Source: Pseudoalteromonas peptidolytica (GTDB lineage: Bacteria; Pseudomonadota; Gammaproteobacteria; Enterobacterales; Alteromonadaceae). From it: a stretch of 64,000 bases of DNA. The notes beneath the pieces were generated by a model. It did no database searches. It was not told where the DNA came from and saw only the letters and a program-made list of their open reading frames with translations. The stretch lies in the NCBI RefSeq assembly GCF_012641745.1, contig NZ_WEHZ01000005.1:124001-188000 (forward strand). The letters run 5' to 3'. Positions within the stretch are counted from its first letter, which is position 1; each line of letters starts with the position of its first letter. Of this stretch, positions 43,623-52,637 are shown piece after piece. The position numbers and the translations under genes are program-made.

Positions 43623-45119
43623 TTAAATTGCACGGCATGTTCTGGCGAAACCATACACGGGGTTATTCGCTGAGTTATAAGCTAATACTTCATCTATAAT
43701 CCCAATCTGCGAATATGGGTTCATCACTTGTATTGCCGTGGCTACAATACCACCATAGCGCCCTTGCCTGTCCGTCGTAACCCGATAGTGATAAGTGCCT
43801 AGTACCTCACCATTTACAGATTCAAGCGCTACCACTACCTCTCCCTCTGAGTTAACCGTCCCGTTAGCATCAGGGTGTCTGGCAGGATCACCATGACTGG
43901 TAAAATGATAGTTTATCGGTGCTAGTTTCTGCTCTGCTGTAAACACATAGTGGGCGCTATAGCTATTGCCAGCTATTTTAGTTTCACCTGCAAATATGCC
44001 GAAAAATCCATAATAATCTAGCGCATAGCTCGAAATACTGTGCTCATTGACTTCATACTTAATTCTACCTTTTGGCTGCGCCAATGTATTGGCGATAAAA
44101 GCCAATGTGGTAAAGTCACCGCTGTCGACATAAGCCTGGTATTCATTACTATTCGCTATGGAAATATTGGTTACATGATTGCCATCACGGTATTTTTCTA
44201 CCACCAAGTTTGTGCCAGCATCAATGACGACTAAACAATGTTTTTGGTTGTTATACAACACAGCCACGTCGTGGTGTTGATGGCTTGTACGGGTAGCGAT
44301 GCCAAATTGGTCTACCGCGTTTAAGTCTTGTTTAGGTAACGTCCTTGATGTGAACCCCTGCTCAGATACAAAAATCCCACCATACTCGGTTACGTTAGTC
44401 GATTGAGATTTTTGTGTACTAAACACCACTTGATACTCGATATCATTCGGCTGGTCTTTTAATCCTAAAGGCACCAGTGCGCTCGCGCCATATTGATACA
44501 CTTTTGTTGTTGGGTTTTGCTCAAATGCGTTGTTATATACAAAACTGGTTTTGATTCTGTTAACGCCACTGCCAGTTTCTGTTACCTCAACATGCTCTAA
44601 TCGACAGGCGTCATTAGCACTATTCGCCGTGTAACTTGGTCGCGTTAGATACGACTTACCACTGCTATCGTATATTGCTAACACGGCTGTGGCGCGGCGG
44701 TTATTGGTTGACGTACTCGGCGTATCTATTAATTTGTTTGCAAACAACGTTTTTGGCGCTGCGGCATTGGCTTGGTTAACCGCGGTGCTAATTTGTTGTG
44801 TCAGCGGCGCTATTTGATCCAATAAAGCGAGCTTTGCTGCCCTTGTTACCAACTCCGCAGTTGCACCGCCTAGCTCTGCTTTTGCGGTGTCGATATTGTG
44901 CAGTGCTGAGGTTGCCACTTGCTGTAAAAGTTGAGTTGACTCATCTAAATGCTCCTGTGCAACCGCAACGACGGCTTGCTCTAGTTTGGCGTTATCGGTA
45001 AGGCGGGTTATTGCATTGCTGACTAAGGTTTGCTCTTCTGCGCTTAGGGGGGTTGTGCCATTCATATCTGCGACAAGTTTGTCGACCATTACTTGAACGG
45101 CTTGTTGAATTGTTGCCAT
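43623..45119 (-). CDS. Cassette 3 large fibre protein
   Basis: 498 residues. The N-terminal 140 residues are helical and Ala/Gln-rich ('QQAVQVMVDKLVADMNGTTPLSAEEQTLVSNAITRLTDN'), a coiled-coil anchor; the remaining ~350 residues are beta-rich ('FGIATRTSHQHHDVAVLYNNQKHCLVVIDAGTNLVVEKY') and end 'VYGFARTCRAI'. No close family is recognised. By position and architecture it is the receptor-binding fibre of cassette 3. Longer than the distal fibres of the other cassettes. Confidence 0.72.
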   Translation of the reverse strand: MATIQQAVQVMVDKLVADMNGTTPLSAEEQTLVSNAITRLTDNAKLEQAVVAVAQEHLDESTQLLQQVATSALHNIDTAKAELGGATAELVTRAAKLALLDQIAPLTQQISTAVNQANAAAPKTLFANKLIDTPSTSTNNRRATAVLAIYDSSGKSYLTRPSYTANSANDACRLEHVEVTETGSGVNRIKTSFVYNNAFEQNPTTKVYQYGASALVPLGLKDQPNDIEYQVVFSTQKSQSTNVTEYGGIFVSEQGFTSRTLPKQDLNAVDQFGIATRTSHQHHDVAVLYNNQKHCLVVIDAGTNLVVEKYRDGNHVTNISIANSNEYQAYVDSGDFTTLAFIANTLAQPKGRIKYEVNEHSISSYALDYYGFFGIFAGETKIAGNSYSAHYVFTAEQKLAPINYHFTSHGDPARHPDANGTVNSEGEVVVALESVNGEVLGTYHYRVTTDRQGRYGGIVATAIQVMNPYSQIGIIDEVLAYNSANNPVYGFARTCRAI

Positions 45120-45138
45120 GATTTCCTCTTAAAGTCCT

Positions 45139-45360
45139 TTAAATTGGTAGTACAGATTCACCCAATACTTGATTAAGTCGAAGCCTGTTAAAGCGTTTAT
45201 TGATGTCGTGTTGCGCTTGTGCACTGGCAAGTTGTTGTTGGTGAATATCACCGTCAATCGCATGCAGGGCGTTAATCAAACGCTGGACATCTTGCTCAAG
45301 TAAGTTTTCTGGGTGAGGGAGTGGATAGTGCTGATAAGGCGTAAATTGATTAATGTCCAA
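45139..45360 (-). CDS. Cassette 3 small protein, probable fibre adaptor
   Basis: 73 residues. 'FTPYQHYPLPHPENLLEQDVQRLINALHAIDGDIHQQQLASAQAQHDINKRFNRL' shows a proline-rich start and a helical rest, probably a linker that joins fibre to base. The predicted start is a TTG at 45360 with GGAGG five bases upstream. It sits between the two largest cassette 3 genes. No family is assigned. Confidence 0.6.
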   Translation of the reverse strand: MDINQFTPYQHYPLPHPENLLEQDVQRLINALHAIDGDIHQQQLASAQAQHDINKRFNRLRLNQVLGESVLPI

Positions 45361-45368
45361 TGCGCCTC

Positions 45369-46565
45369 CTACAAGGTAAATGCACGTAAATTACGCACCC
45401 TTGGGCGCTGTGAAGGTGTGCCTTTTAAAACCAGTTTGACTCTTGTTGTGGCAGTATCAACACCACTAAAGCGATACGTAAACTGCTGCCAGCCGTCGGT
45501 TAATACACTGCTACTATCAAGCTCAAGCGCTAACCACTGCGCTTCTTTTTGCAGTAGTACCTGCACTTCAGAGTGGCTTTGAATATTGGCTTCAAATGTC
45601 ACCATTACATCGCCACCGAGTCGGCACGGTAATTCACGAGAGATATAGTCACCAGCGTCAGCAACCTGCCCATGTACACATTGGGTTCCTGCAAATAGCA
45701 GCGGGGTTAGCGTTTGCGTACCAGTCAGTAAAGCACTGACTTTCACTTTGCCAGTGATAGTCTCGCCCAGTGAGCTCGGTTGCCACTCTTGTACATTGAG
45801 CACTTTTTCTTTATTACCAGATGGATAGGTAAGCTCAAAAGCAACTTGAGTTTCAGCACTTGGGCGCTGCACGACTGCAAGCATCATTAAATCGGTTACT
45901 TGTTCAACGTCCACAGAGCCTAACTCCACACGTAGGCTTGGCGCAGTAAACTTAGCGGCTTTTAACCTAAAGGTGAGATCTTTATCTTGGTGTGGCGTCC
46001 ACGTACTTGCGTTACTTGAAGACAACAGCACTCCAACCTGATAAGGTTGTGACGTAACCCAGTTATGCCCTTGGTCAAGCTTGCCCAGCTCAGCAATCGC
46101 CACACTATGCTCAGCACCATCGGTGAGCACAACCAAAGCATATTCTTGATCTGCATTTAAAAAGGTTGGCGTAAAAGTAAAAGGCGTTGGCTGATCATTT
46201 AGCTTTATCTCATCGCTACTTACCTTGCTACTGGCCAGCACAGTTTGGGTAGGAATACCTTGTACCACTTCACGAATTTGTACTTCAACGGCTTCTGGCC
46301 CTTTGGCGGTAAACCACAGTTCAACCCCCGCAATAAAGCGTGACTGCTCCAAAATAAAGGTTTGTGCAAGTGGGTCAAAGCGCTGAGTAATAATGTTATT
46401 GACGCGGCGTAGCGTTTCGACTTCTATGATGCCGCTACCGGTATAGCTGGCGCTGCCTGCGGAGCCTTGCTTGCCAATAAAACGCACCAACTTAGTACCT
46501 GCGGGCACGTTATTTGGTACTTTAAATCGACCAGTTAACTCACCGCGCGTATTTGCTTGGATCAT
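45369..46565 (-). CDS. Cassette 3 baseplate/fibre protein (beta-sandwich)
   Basis: 398 residues, beta-rich throughout: 'GELTGRFKVPNNVPAGTKLVRFIGKQGSAGSASYTG', 'TQRFDPLAQTFILEQSRFIAGVELWFTAKGPEAVEVQIREVVQGIPTQ', and the C-terminal carbohydrate-binding-like 'WQQFTYRFSGVDTATTRVKLVLKGT'. The phrase 'FDPLAQTF' recurs in proteins encoded next to DUF4815 genes. Its start overlaps the DUF4815 stop by 4 bases, so the two work together. It may bind surface glycans. Confidence 0.68.
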   Translation of the reverse strand: MIQANTRGELTGRFKVPNNVPAGTKLVRFIGKQGSAGSASYTGSGIIEVETLRRVNNIITQRFDPLAQTFILEQSRFIAGVELWFTAKGPEAVEVQIREVVQGIPTQTVLASSKVSSDEIKLNDQPTPFTFTPTFLNADQEYALVVLTDGAEHSVAIAELGKLDQGHNWVTSQPYQVGVLLSSSNASTWTPHQDKDLTFRLKAAKFTAPSLRVELGSVDVEQVTDLMMLAVVQRPSAETQVAFELTYPSGNKEKVLNVQEWQPSSLGETITGKVKVSALLTGTQTLTPLLFAGTQCVHGQVADAGDYISRELPCRLGGDVMVTFEANIQSHSEVQVLLQKEAQWLALELDSSSVLTDGWQQFTYRFSGVDTATTRVKLVLKGTPSQRPRVRNLRAFTL

Positions 46566-48526
46566 GCTTGTACCTCTGAAATAATTTCAATCCCATCAAA
46601 CAGTAAAGAGTCAAGTTGCTCACCAGAGTCAAACCCTGAGATAGCAAAATCAACCCAACGAGAACGCAAAAACTCAGCTTGTTGACGTCTCACTCCCACT
46701 CGCTCGGTTGTGGTATGTTCAACAACACGGCGTACGCGCCCCCCACCTTGAGTTAAGCGGCGTGTAATAGGGCTTGTCCATTGCGTTTGAGTTTGTGTCC
46801 AGTGATCAACACTGGGGGTTAAGGTGACGTCCGCTGGAATAGGCTCAAATGCCATATAAGGGTTGATTTTCATCTCCCCGGTACGGCTTTCTTGTACCAA
46901 CACATCTTCAAGTTCAAATGGTAACGACAGGGTCTGTGTTTGCGCCAGCTGGGTGACATCAGCGCTCATCGGTAACATCAATTCACCATCCACTATAGAG
47001 CCACTTTGGCTTAGCCCCACATCACGCATGTCATCATCTAAAAACGGATCAACAAACACCCCATATTTGCTGGCTGGTGTTTGTGCCGTGGTGTCGTTAC
47101 GAAGCCGCTCAATAGCCAATAACTGATACAAATCGGATATTTGCTGCTGCATCAGTGCCAAATCGGTCATTTGTACGGCTTCAATTGCAATATTTTGAAT
47201 TTGCGGTGGTGCACTACCCCAGTGCTGATGCACTTGTGCAAGACCTAAATGCTGATGAGGCACCAAAGGCGCTTGCGGGTTAATTCTATCTGGTGCGCCT
47301 TTGATCCGCTCAACGCTACCACTTGGCGTTAACACCAATAAATCAATCCGTGGCATATACCAGTGGTAATCCACCACGATCAGGCCATTTTCCAGCACTT
47401 CTTCTGCATCATTTAAATGCTGTTCAAGCCAAAATCCAGTTTCATCTGCATTGACCTCCACCGCGCGGCGGTATGTGTAAATCACATCGTACGTTGTGCC
47501 TGAGGCAGGTTTATCTCCGCCGTCACGCCAGCTAATGTGATTACGGACGAAAATAAAGTCGATACCTTGGCGGTATTCCACACCGTTTTGCGAAATCGCC
47601 ATAATCTCAATCACCGAGTCATCATCAAATGGGTCGGTGTTTTGTCCGGTCTGTGCATGTCCTCGGGTAAGTTCAGTGCGCTTTTTCACCTCAGCGGTCA
47701 CTTGATCAATACGCTGAACCGGCGCAAAGTCCAGATCGATACGCATTTTCCCTTGGTCATTGGCAATAAACCGGCTCGGCTCATTGATCACCTCTCGCAC
47801 ATCGGGATCATTGGCCAGTGCAACTGGTAATGCGGTATTAAATGCGATTTCATAGCCATTAATATGGGCTTTACCTTCTTGCACATTAAAATGCTGGTGG
47901 GTTGCACTTGTCTGGCGATAACTGACATTTAAACCGCTAACTACATAACTGCCACCGTTCGACTCACGGTCGTAACGGGCAAGGGCACTGGTGATGGAGT
48001 CAAGCTGCGGTGGCGGTTGCTTAACAATGAGCGTGCCGTGATCTATCTGATAAACAGGGAAAAAGTCACTGTCAGGGTAGTCGAGGCTATCACTTAGTCC
48101 CCATACTCCCGATATTTTTAACCGTGCTGCACCGGCCTCATCAAAGTTGTGGGCGCCAATGGCAGGATCTCTAAGCGCGGGGTCGTGAAGCTCAGTAACA
48201 ACAGACTTTGCCAGCCACACCCCGACAACTTCTAGTTTATCGAGCCTAATGGCAAGCTGCGCCGTTGGCACATCATGTACCGCACCTTGTAAATACACCG
48301 ACGATGCCCCTATGGTCGCACGCTGCTGGGTGTTATCGACGACAACATCACCGCCTTTTACTACATCGCCATCTTTCATCAAGACATCAGCAATGCCTTT
48401 TACATGGTGCTGAGACTGTAGCTGTAAATCGTTTAACTCACGGCTTTGTAAGCCTTTGCTTGCCCGAAACAACAGCTGACTATATTGTTTGGCGGGATCA
48501 AATTGTTGGTAATAATCTTTTATCAT
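46562..48526 (-). CDS. Cassette 3 DUF4815-like tail protein
   Basis: 654 residues. The start 'YYQQFDPAKQYSQLLFRASKGLQSRELNDLQLQSQHHVKGIADVLMKDGDVV' is the DUF4815 signature found in tail proteins of several myophages and related particles. The central part has repeating beta modules ('EIMAISQNGVEYRQGIDFIFVRNHISWRDGG', 'YRRAVEVNADETGFWLEQHLNDAEE'). None of the other four cassettes carries this protein, so cassette 3 comes from a different fibre lineage. Confidence 0.82.
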   Translation of the reverse strand: MIKDYYQQFDPAKQYSQLLFRASKGLQSRELNDLQLQSQHHVKGIADVLMKDGDVVKGGDVVVDNTQQRATIGASSVYLQGAVHDVPTAQLAIRLDKLEVVGVWLAKSVVTELHDPALRDPAIGAHNFDEAGAARLKISGVWGLSDSLDYPDSDFFPVYQIDHGTLIVKQPPPQLDSITSALARYDRESNGGSYVVSGLNVSYRQTSATHQHFNVQEGKAHINGYEIAFNTALPVALANDPDVREVINEPSRFIANDQGKMRIDLDFAPVQRIDQVTAEVKKRTELTRGHAQTGQNTDPFDDDSVIEIMAISQNGVEYRQGIDFIFVRNHISWRDGGDKPASGTTYDVIYTYRRAVEVNADETGFWLEQHLNDAEEVLENGLIVVDYHWYMPRIDLLVLTPSGSVERIKGAPDRINPQAPLVPHQHLGLAQVHQHWGSAPPQIQNIAIEAVQMTDLALMQQQISDLYQLLAIERLRNDTTAQTPASKYGVFVDPFLDDDMRDVGLSQSGSIVDGELMLPMSADVTQLAQTQTLSLPFELEDVLVQESRTGEMKINPYMAFEPIPADVTLTPSVDHWTQTQTQWTSPITRRLTQGGGRVRRVVEHTTTERVGVRRQQAEFLRSRWVDFAISGFDSGEQLDSLLFDGIEIISEVQA

Positions 48527-48536
48527 TGCCTTCTTC

Positions 48537-49019
48537 TTAAAAACTGATCACAAACTCAAAGGTCTCGCGTACCCCTTGGTCGCGAAATAACGCCGTACGA
48601 TGCTCTAATAAAATGAGCTCGCCGGGCTGCGCCACTTCGTCGGGTGCGAGGTAATACTTGCCTGCTGGCACGTTGGCTTTTGCTGTTGTGCCCAGCATTA
48701 AGCCCAGCTCGCGAATATGCTCACCTAAGCCATCTTCAAAGTCATAGGTAAACTGGCAATACAGATGCTGGCTGGGCGTGTCGGTCAAGCTGAACTTGCC
48801 GCTCGGCACTTGGATCTCCCCTTGCTCATCAGGTTCACAAAAGCGAATTTGCTTTGCCTTGCGATAACCAATAAGACTGGTGAGTTGAGTGGTATTGGTT
48901 GGGGTTGGCGACAGGGTGTCGTCCCAGCTTGGGTCGCCTTTACCCCATGCCAAATAAATAGCTTGCTGGCTCAAAAGCCGCGCAAGCGCCTTGCGGCCTT
49001 GTTGTGTTAAAGTGGCCAA
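48537..49019 (-). CDS. Cassette 3 baseplate-fibre connector protein
   Basis: 160 residues, in the slot where the other cassettes carry gpH. 'TLTQQGRKALARLLSQQAIYLAWGKGDPSWDD' and 'EHIRELGLMLGTTAKANVPAGKYYLAPDEV' have a distant likeness to the gpH anchoring domain (compare 'REIGVYLDSGE'), so it is probably the functional counterpart. It begins with a TTG codon six bases after AAGGAG. A plain gpH homologue is absent from this cassette. Confidence 0.68.
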   Translation of the reverse strand: MATLTQQGRKALARLLSQQAIYLAWGKGDPSWDDTLSPTPTNTTQLTSLIGYRKAKQIRFCEPDEQGEIQVPSGKFSLTDTPSQHLYCQFTYDFEDGLGEHIRELGLMLGTTAKANVPAGKYYLAPDEVAQPGELILLEHRTALFRDQGVRETFEFVISF

Positions 49020-49045
49020 GGAATACTCCTTATAATTTAATTGTT

Positions 49046-49951
49046 TTATCTTCGGTAAATAATAGAAACTTTAAAGCTTCCAGCCGCTTGGAGAATTGCA
49101 TTTGTTGCTGAAGTCACTTGGCTATGTTTCAAGCTGACTTTACACGGCATTCCTCCAGCGACATCATGTACACCCCAGCGCTGTTGCCATTTACCCTGCC
49201 ACGAGCGTGTTGACCACACTCGATGCGATGATAAAAGCCGCACTCTTGCGGTGCTTACAGGCAGGCGTGACGGGTCTTTGTCGCTAAGCTTATATGCACT
49301 CAAACGCTTGGCGCTAAAGTAGTGGTTGCGCTGGCTATGGGTGCGGCTCAACTGTGTTGCAGCCTTGATCTGCCCGGGTGCGACACCGTGCTGATGACGC
49401 CGACCAAAACTGGCTTTGCACAAGACCTGCTCACCATCATAAAATGCCACTCCAGAGACATCCGACAACAGTTGGCCAAATGCGCCCGTGGATAATCGCA
49501 GCTCTCGCACATCATAATCATGATAGACACGCGAGAGCTTGGCTCTGACGGGCGCAGATAACCCAAGCAACTGATGAATATCTTTAAAGGCTTTGTCACC
49601 GGGAATTTTTCCAGCGCTGAGTTGATAGCGATAAAAGTGACGACCGGGAGGCCTGAGCTCTAACTCAGCATCTTCAAAATTAAGCCAGTTCAGCGCCATG
49701 TCTAGGCTTTTAGGAGTGCCACGCAGGCGCTGCCATACCAAACCTTGCTTGAGGGTTTCTCGTAGGTCTTGGGAGTATGGCAAAATAGCTTCTAAGCCAT
49801 ATTCCCATACGAGCCACATTAACAAATTAATGTGTGGCTCTGCCTTAAACCCAGAAAGAGATGAAATACCCGGGTCAATGTCGTCGCTCACCGTCACACT
49901 TTGCTGTAAATGTTGCTGTAGCTCGGTGTGATTAGGGGGTAATAAGGTCAT
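49046..49951 (-). CDS. I: Cassette 3 baseplate protein I, divergent form
   Basis: 301 residues. The gpI-like core is divergent: 'INLLMWLVWEYGLEAILPYSQDLRETLKQGLVWQRLRGTPKSLDMALNWLNFED'. The rest, rich in Arg/His/Ser ('FGRRHQHGVAPGQIKAATQLSRTHSQRNHYFSAK'), is unlike the other I proteins and ends in a beta strand 'FKVSIIYRR'. It starts one base after the J3 stop. This divergence matches the foreign nature of the downstream fibre genes. Confidence 0.75.
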   Translation of the reverse strand: MTLLPPNHTELQQHLQQSVTVSDDIDPGISSLSGFKAEPHINLLMWLVWEYGLEAILPYSQDLRETLKQGLVWQRLRGTPKSLDMALNWLNFEDAELELRPPGRHFYRYQLSAGKIPGDKAFKDIHQLLGLSAPVRAKLSRVYHDYDVRELRLSTGAFGQLLSDVSGVAFYDGEQVLCKASFGRRHQHGVAPGQIKAATQLSRTHSQRNHYFSAKRLSAYKLSDKDPSRLPVSTARVRLLSSHRVWSTRSWQGKWQQRWGVHDVAGGMPCKVSLKHSQVTSATNAILQAAGSFKVSIIYRR

Positions 49952-49952
49952 A

Positions 49953-50795
49953 TTACCCCCGCTTTAGCACAAGCGAGATTGCACTTGGGATCACGTATTG
50001 GTGTGCGGCCACATCAATTAACTGTGTGGGTGTTAATAGCTCGATATGTCGCACCCCTGTGCCATGAAGCTGAGCATGTAGCCAGCTTGGTGTTAAGTCC
50101 CAACCAAGCGTAGTAGCTTGCAGCCATTTTTCTTGTAGCGTGTGCTTTAACTTATCGACAATCAGCTCCGAAGCATGGGTGTTTAGGTATAGCTCTGCGT
50201 TCACCTCAACCAACACCGGCTCTGCCAAGTTGACCTCTAAGGTATCGGTTAACATTTTTACTGAGTCATCAAACAGGCGGTTTTTAACTTGCGCTAACAC
50301 CTGCTCGGCGTCAGCGTCCAACTTTGCCAGTACCGTGACAACCACCAGCCCATCCCCTGGGCTTTGTACCGATACGTCCTTGATTAACCCCGGTGCTGCT
50401 TCGATGGCTTGATGACGATAATGTGCTGCGCTGCCTGCGGTACTTGACGCGATGGTGCTATTACGAATACGCATTCTAAGTGTTTCGTCTTGCTCATTAG
50501 GCAACCGCGATACCCCATAAAATGCCCCAAGATGCTCAAGATCTGCCCCTTTGCTGGTGGCCAGTAAATTTGCCGCTGCGGCCTCATTAACACGCTGTCT
50601 TAGCAATAACTCACGATAGCTTTCCACTTGCAAACATATCGCCAGCGGCGAGCTTTCTAGTGTTAACGCATCGCTATACTCAGGTGCAAGCTCAATAAAG
50701 CGCTGTTTACGCGCTTGAAATAGGCTTTCAAAGTCAAGTGGTTCGAGGATGTTAGGCGCAGGCAAAGTCGTAAGATCAATAGTTTGATTTGCCAT
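49953..50795 (-). CDS. J: Cassette 3 baseplate wedge protein J
   Basis: 280 residues. gpJ core: 'IDLTTLPAPNILEPLDFESLFQARKQRF', 'VESYRELLLRQRVNEAAAANLLATSKGADLEHLGAFYGVSRLP', 'AGSAAHYRHQAIEAAPGLIKDVSVQSPG', and 'LHGTGVRHIELLTPTQLI'. It is read 8 bases after the last gene of cassette 4, with no terminator in between, unlike J1 and J2, so cassettes 4 and 3 form one transcription unit. Confidence 0.93.
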   Translation of the reverse strand: MANQTIDLTTLPAPNILEPLDFESLFQARKQRFIELAPEYSDALTLESSPLAICLQVESYRELLLRQRVNEAAAANLLATSKGADLEHLGAFYGVSRLPNEQDETLRMRIRNSTIASSTAGSAAHYRHQAIEAAPGLIKDVSVQSPGDGLVVVTVLAKLDADAEQVLAQVKNRLFDDSVKMLTDTLEVNLAEPVLVEVNAELYLNTHASELIVDKLKHTLQEKWLQATTLGWDLTPSWLHAQLHGTGVRHIELLTPTQLIDVAAHQYVIPSAISLVLKRG

Positions 50796-50803
50796 AAAAA
50801 GCC

Positions 50804-51175
50804 TTATTCTGAAGAAGTGAGTATGGTGGTTACGCCCGTCGCGCGCGCTGCTATCTCTTGATACACACGCTCAATGTTTTTACCTTGATAGGGAAATTGA
50901 ATTTCACGGTTTAGTACTTTATTCGCCAATGTGCCTAGACGCGTTTGACCTTGTGATGCCACCGCGCGCATCTCTGCCAATGTGGTTGCTTTACTCAAGC
51001 CATCAATCAATGTAATAAGCTCAACCAATAAAAGGTGGCTGGTGTCTGATGTAGTACCAACAATCGAGTCTGCGTCTGCGACTTCTCTGGCAATTTGCCC
51101 CCGTTTTACTTGCTTGTCTAAGTAGGCGAGCGTCGCTAAATGGTCTTGTTGTGAAGGAATTTGCTCTTGCATCAT
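50804..51175 (-). CDS. Cassette 4 last gene, helical fibre-associated protein
   Basis: 123 residues, helical: 'DHLATLAYLDKQVKRGQIAREVADADSIVG' and 'LLVELITLIDGLSKATTLAEMRAVASQGQTRLGTLANKV'. It occupies the chaperone slot of the cassette but shows no clear resemblance to the XkdW-like small proteins of cassettes 1 and 5. Possibly an alternative chaperone or capping protein. ATG overlaps the stop of the preceding fibre gene. Confidence 0.55.
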   Translation of the reverse strand: MMQEQIPSQQDHLATLAYLDKQVKRGQIAREVADADSIVGTTSDTSHLLLVELITLIDGLSKATTLAEMRAVASQGQTRLGTLANKVLNREIQFPYQGKNIERVYQEIAARATGVTTILTSSE

Positions 51176-51933
51176 TACACCTTAATTCTTGGATAGTTAA
51201 TTACACGGTCTACGGCAAATGTTGCATTACCGCCAAATTCAACGATGTTTTGTGGTGGATTTGAAGTATTAGCAGCATGAAAGGTATGGTTAACAAACCT
51301 GACAAACAATCGAGAATATGGGTGGTGGTGCTCAAGTTTTAACACCGGAATAGTGCCCGTTGATGAACCATTCCACCAGCCACCAAAGCGTGTTAAATCA
51401 AGCGTTGACGCATTCAGTTGCTCATTAATTTGCGCACTTGTTGCCGATGAGTTTGCAAACACAAACTGCAAATAAGTAATGCTCCAGTCACGTTCATATT
51501 GTGGTGTTTCACTGTGCCCCGGCGCGTATGAGTACCCATGAGCGAGATGAATTTTAGTAAGTGCACCGACGGTTGGATAAATATGGTAACCACTGCTCGT
51601 CGTTGGCACTAACATCCACTCAGAGCGCGATTCATCTTCTGGATCCGGTGTTATTTCTAGTGAAGCCTTTGAATGAGCGATTTGATCGTAATAACTGATG
51701 TTTATATCCGAATGGCTATCTGCAAAATTAAGGATCGCTTGATCGGTTTTGGACTCTACGCGAGCAATCGCTTCATTAACATCTTGCTGCGCGTCACTCA
51801 GCGCATGGTTAATCTCCCCCATTTTACCCACCACGGTTTGGGTAAGGGCATTATTTGAATCTATTAGTTTGCCGTTTTCGGCTTGCAGTGCGCCGATGCG
51901 CTGCTCTAATGTCATTGGCTGATAGTCGGCCAT
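51175..51933 (-). CDS. Cassette 4 distal tail fibre / receptor-binding protein
   Basis: 252 residues. The N-terminal 75 residues form a coiled coil ('EQRIGALQAENGKLIDSNNALTQTVVGKMGEINHALSDAQQDVNEAIARVESK') and the rest is a beta-rich tip with many aromatic residues ('TRFGGWWNGSSTGTIPVLKLEHHHPYSRLFVRFVNHTFHA'). Architecture matches the distal fibres of cassettes 1 and 5, with a new tip. It begins one base after the proximal fibre gene stop. Confidence 0.7.
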   Translation of the reverse strand: MADYQPMTLEQRIGALQAENGKLIDSNNALTQTVVGKMGEINHALSDAQQDVNEAIARVESKTDQAILNFADSHSDINISYYDQIAHSKASLEITPDPEDESRSEWMLVPTTSSGYHIYPTVGALTKIHLAHGYSYAPGHSETPQYERDWSITYLQFVFANSSATSAQINEQLNASTLDLTRFGGWWNGSSTGTIPVLKLEHHHPYSRLFVRFVNHTFHAANTSNPPQNIVEFGGNATFAVDRVINYPRIKV

Positions 51934-51934
51934 T

Positions 51935-52471
51935 TTACACTCCTAGCTGTAGTAATCTGTCGTTAAATTGAATTTGCCTATGGTTGGCTTGAATATGTGC
52001 ATTAATTTGCTGGGTTTGTGCCATGAGCATGTCGAGAAATTCTGCTGCATAAAAAAGCCTTAAGTCGCCGGTCGTGTTAATCGTGACTGCCTCTGCTGGC
52101 ACGGCGCTGAGCAGTAAGTCAAACCCTTGAATAATTTGTGCGATAGGTGTTTGATAAAATAGTACGTTTTGAGGGTGAGACCACACTGCGAACAAGGTGC
52201 CATCGGCAAGGTAAAACCCGACCTCTCGCACCGCATACTCTTCATCGTCCTGAAAATGACCGGTAAGATGAAATTGACCATCTCCCACAACCTGCCCACC
52301 AGCAATCACAACGCGGTTTTTTTCTTGTTGCAACTGAGTTTGGCTGCGTGAAGGTGCATAGCCAGCCGTCCCCACCGCAATGGCACTTATATCAATGGTA
52401 AAGCCATTGGCCTTGGCATTAACGGCCGCATTTAATCCCGCCTGTGTGATAAGCGGCGTAAAGTGTTCCAT
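51935..52471 (-). CDS. H: Cassette 4 proximal tail fibre (gpH N-terminal domain)
   Basis: 178 residues. 'FTPLITQAGLNAAVNAKANGFTIDISAIAVGTAGYAPSRSQTQLQQEKNRVVIAGG' and 'YAVREVGFYLADGTLFAVWSHPQNVLFYQTPIAQIIQGFDLLLSAVPAEAV' are the fibre-anchoring domain, very similar to the H protein at 56795. ATG at 52471 with AAGGA upstream. Unusually, 166 bases separate it from gpI (52472-52637). That space contains a GGTCG / CGACC inverted repeat but no gene. Confidence 0.88.
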   Translation of the reverse strand: MEHFTPLITQAGLNAAVNAKANGFTIDISAIAVGTAGYAPSRSQTQLQQEKNRVVIAGGQVVGDGQFHLTGHFQDDEEYAVREVGFYLADGTLFAVWSHPQNVLFYQTPIAQIIQGFDLLLSAVPAEAVTINTTGDLRLFYAAEFLDMLMAQTQQINAHIQANHRQIQFNDRLLQLGV

Positions 52472-52637
52472 AAATCATTCCTTAAAGATTAGGGTTTACT
52501 TATCTCTCAAATTTGCTTTTGTTCATCTGAGCAAGCTTGGTTTATTGTTGCTCAACTTTTACTTAGATCACTTGGCGGCAGGTCGAGCGCCGCGACCAAA
52601 ACACACTCAGGAAAACAAAACGCAAGCAGCAAAGGCT

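Noticed and set aside
52472..52637. Possible small gene in the 166-base gap between gpI and gpH of cassette 4
   Set aside because: No open frame with a start and ribosome-binding site; only an inverted repeat GGTCG/CGACC is visible.
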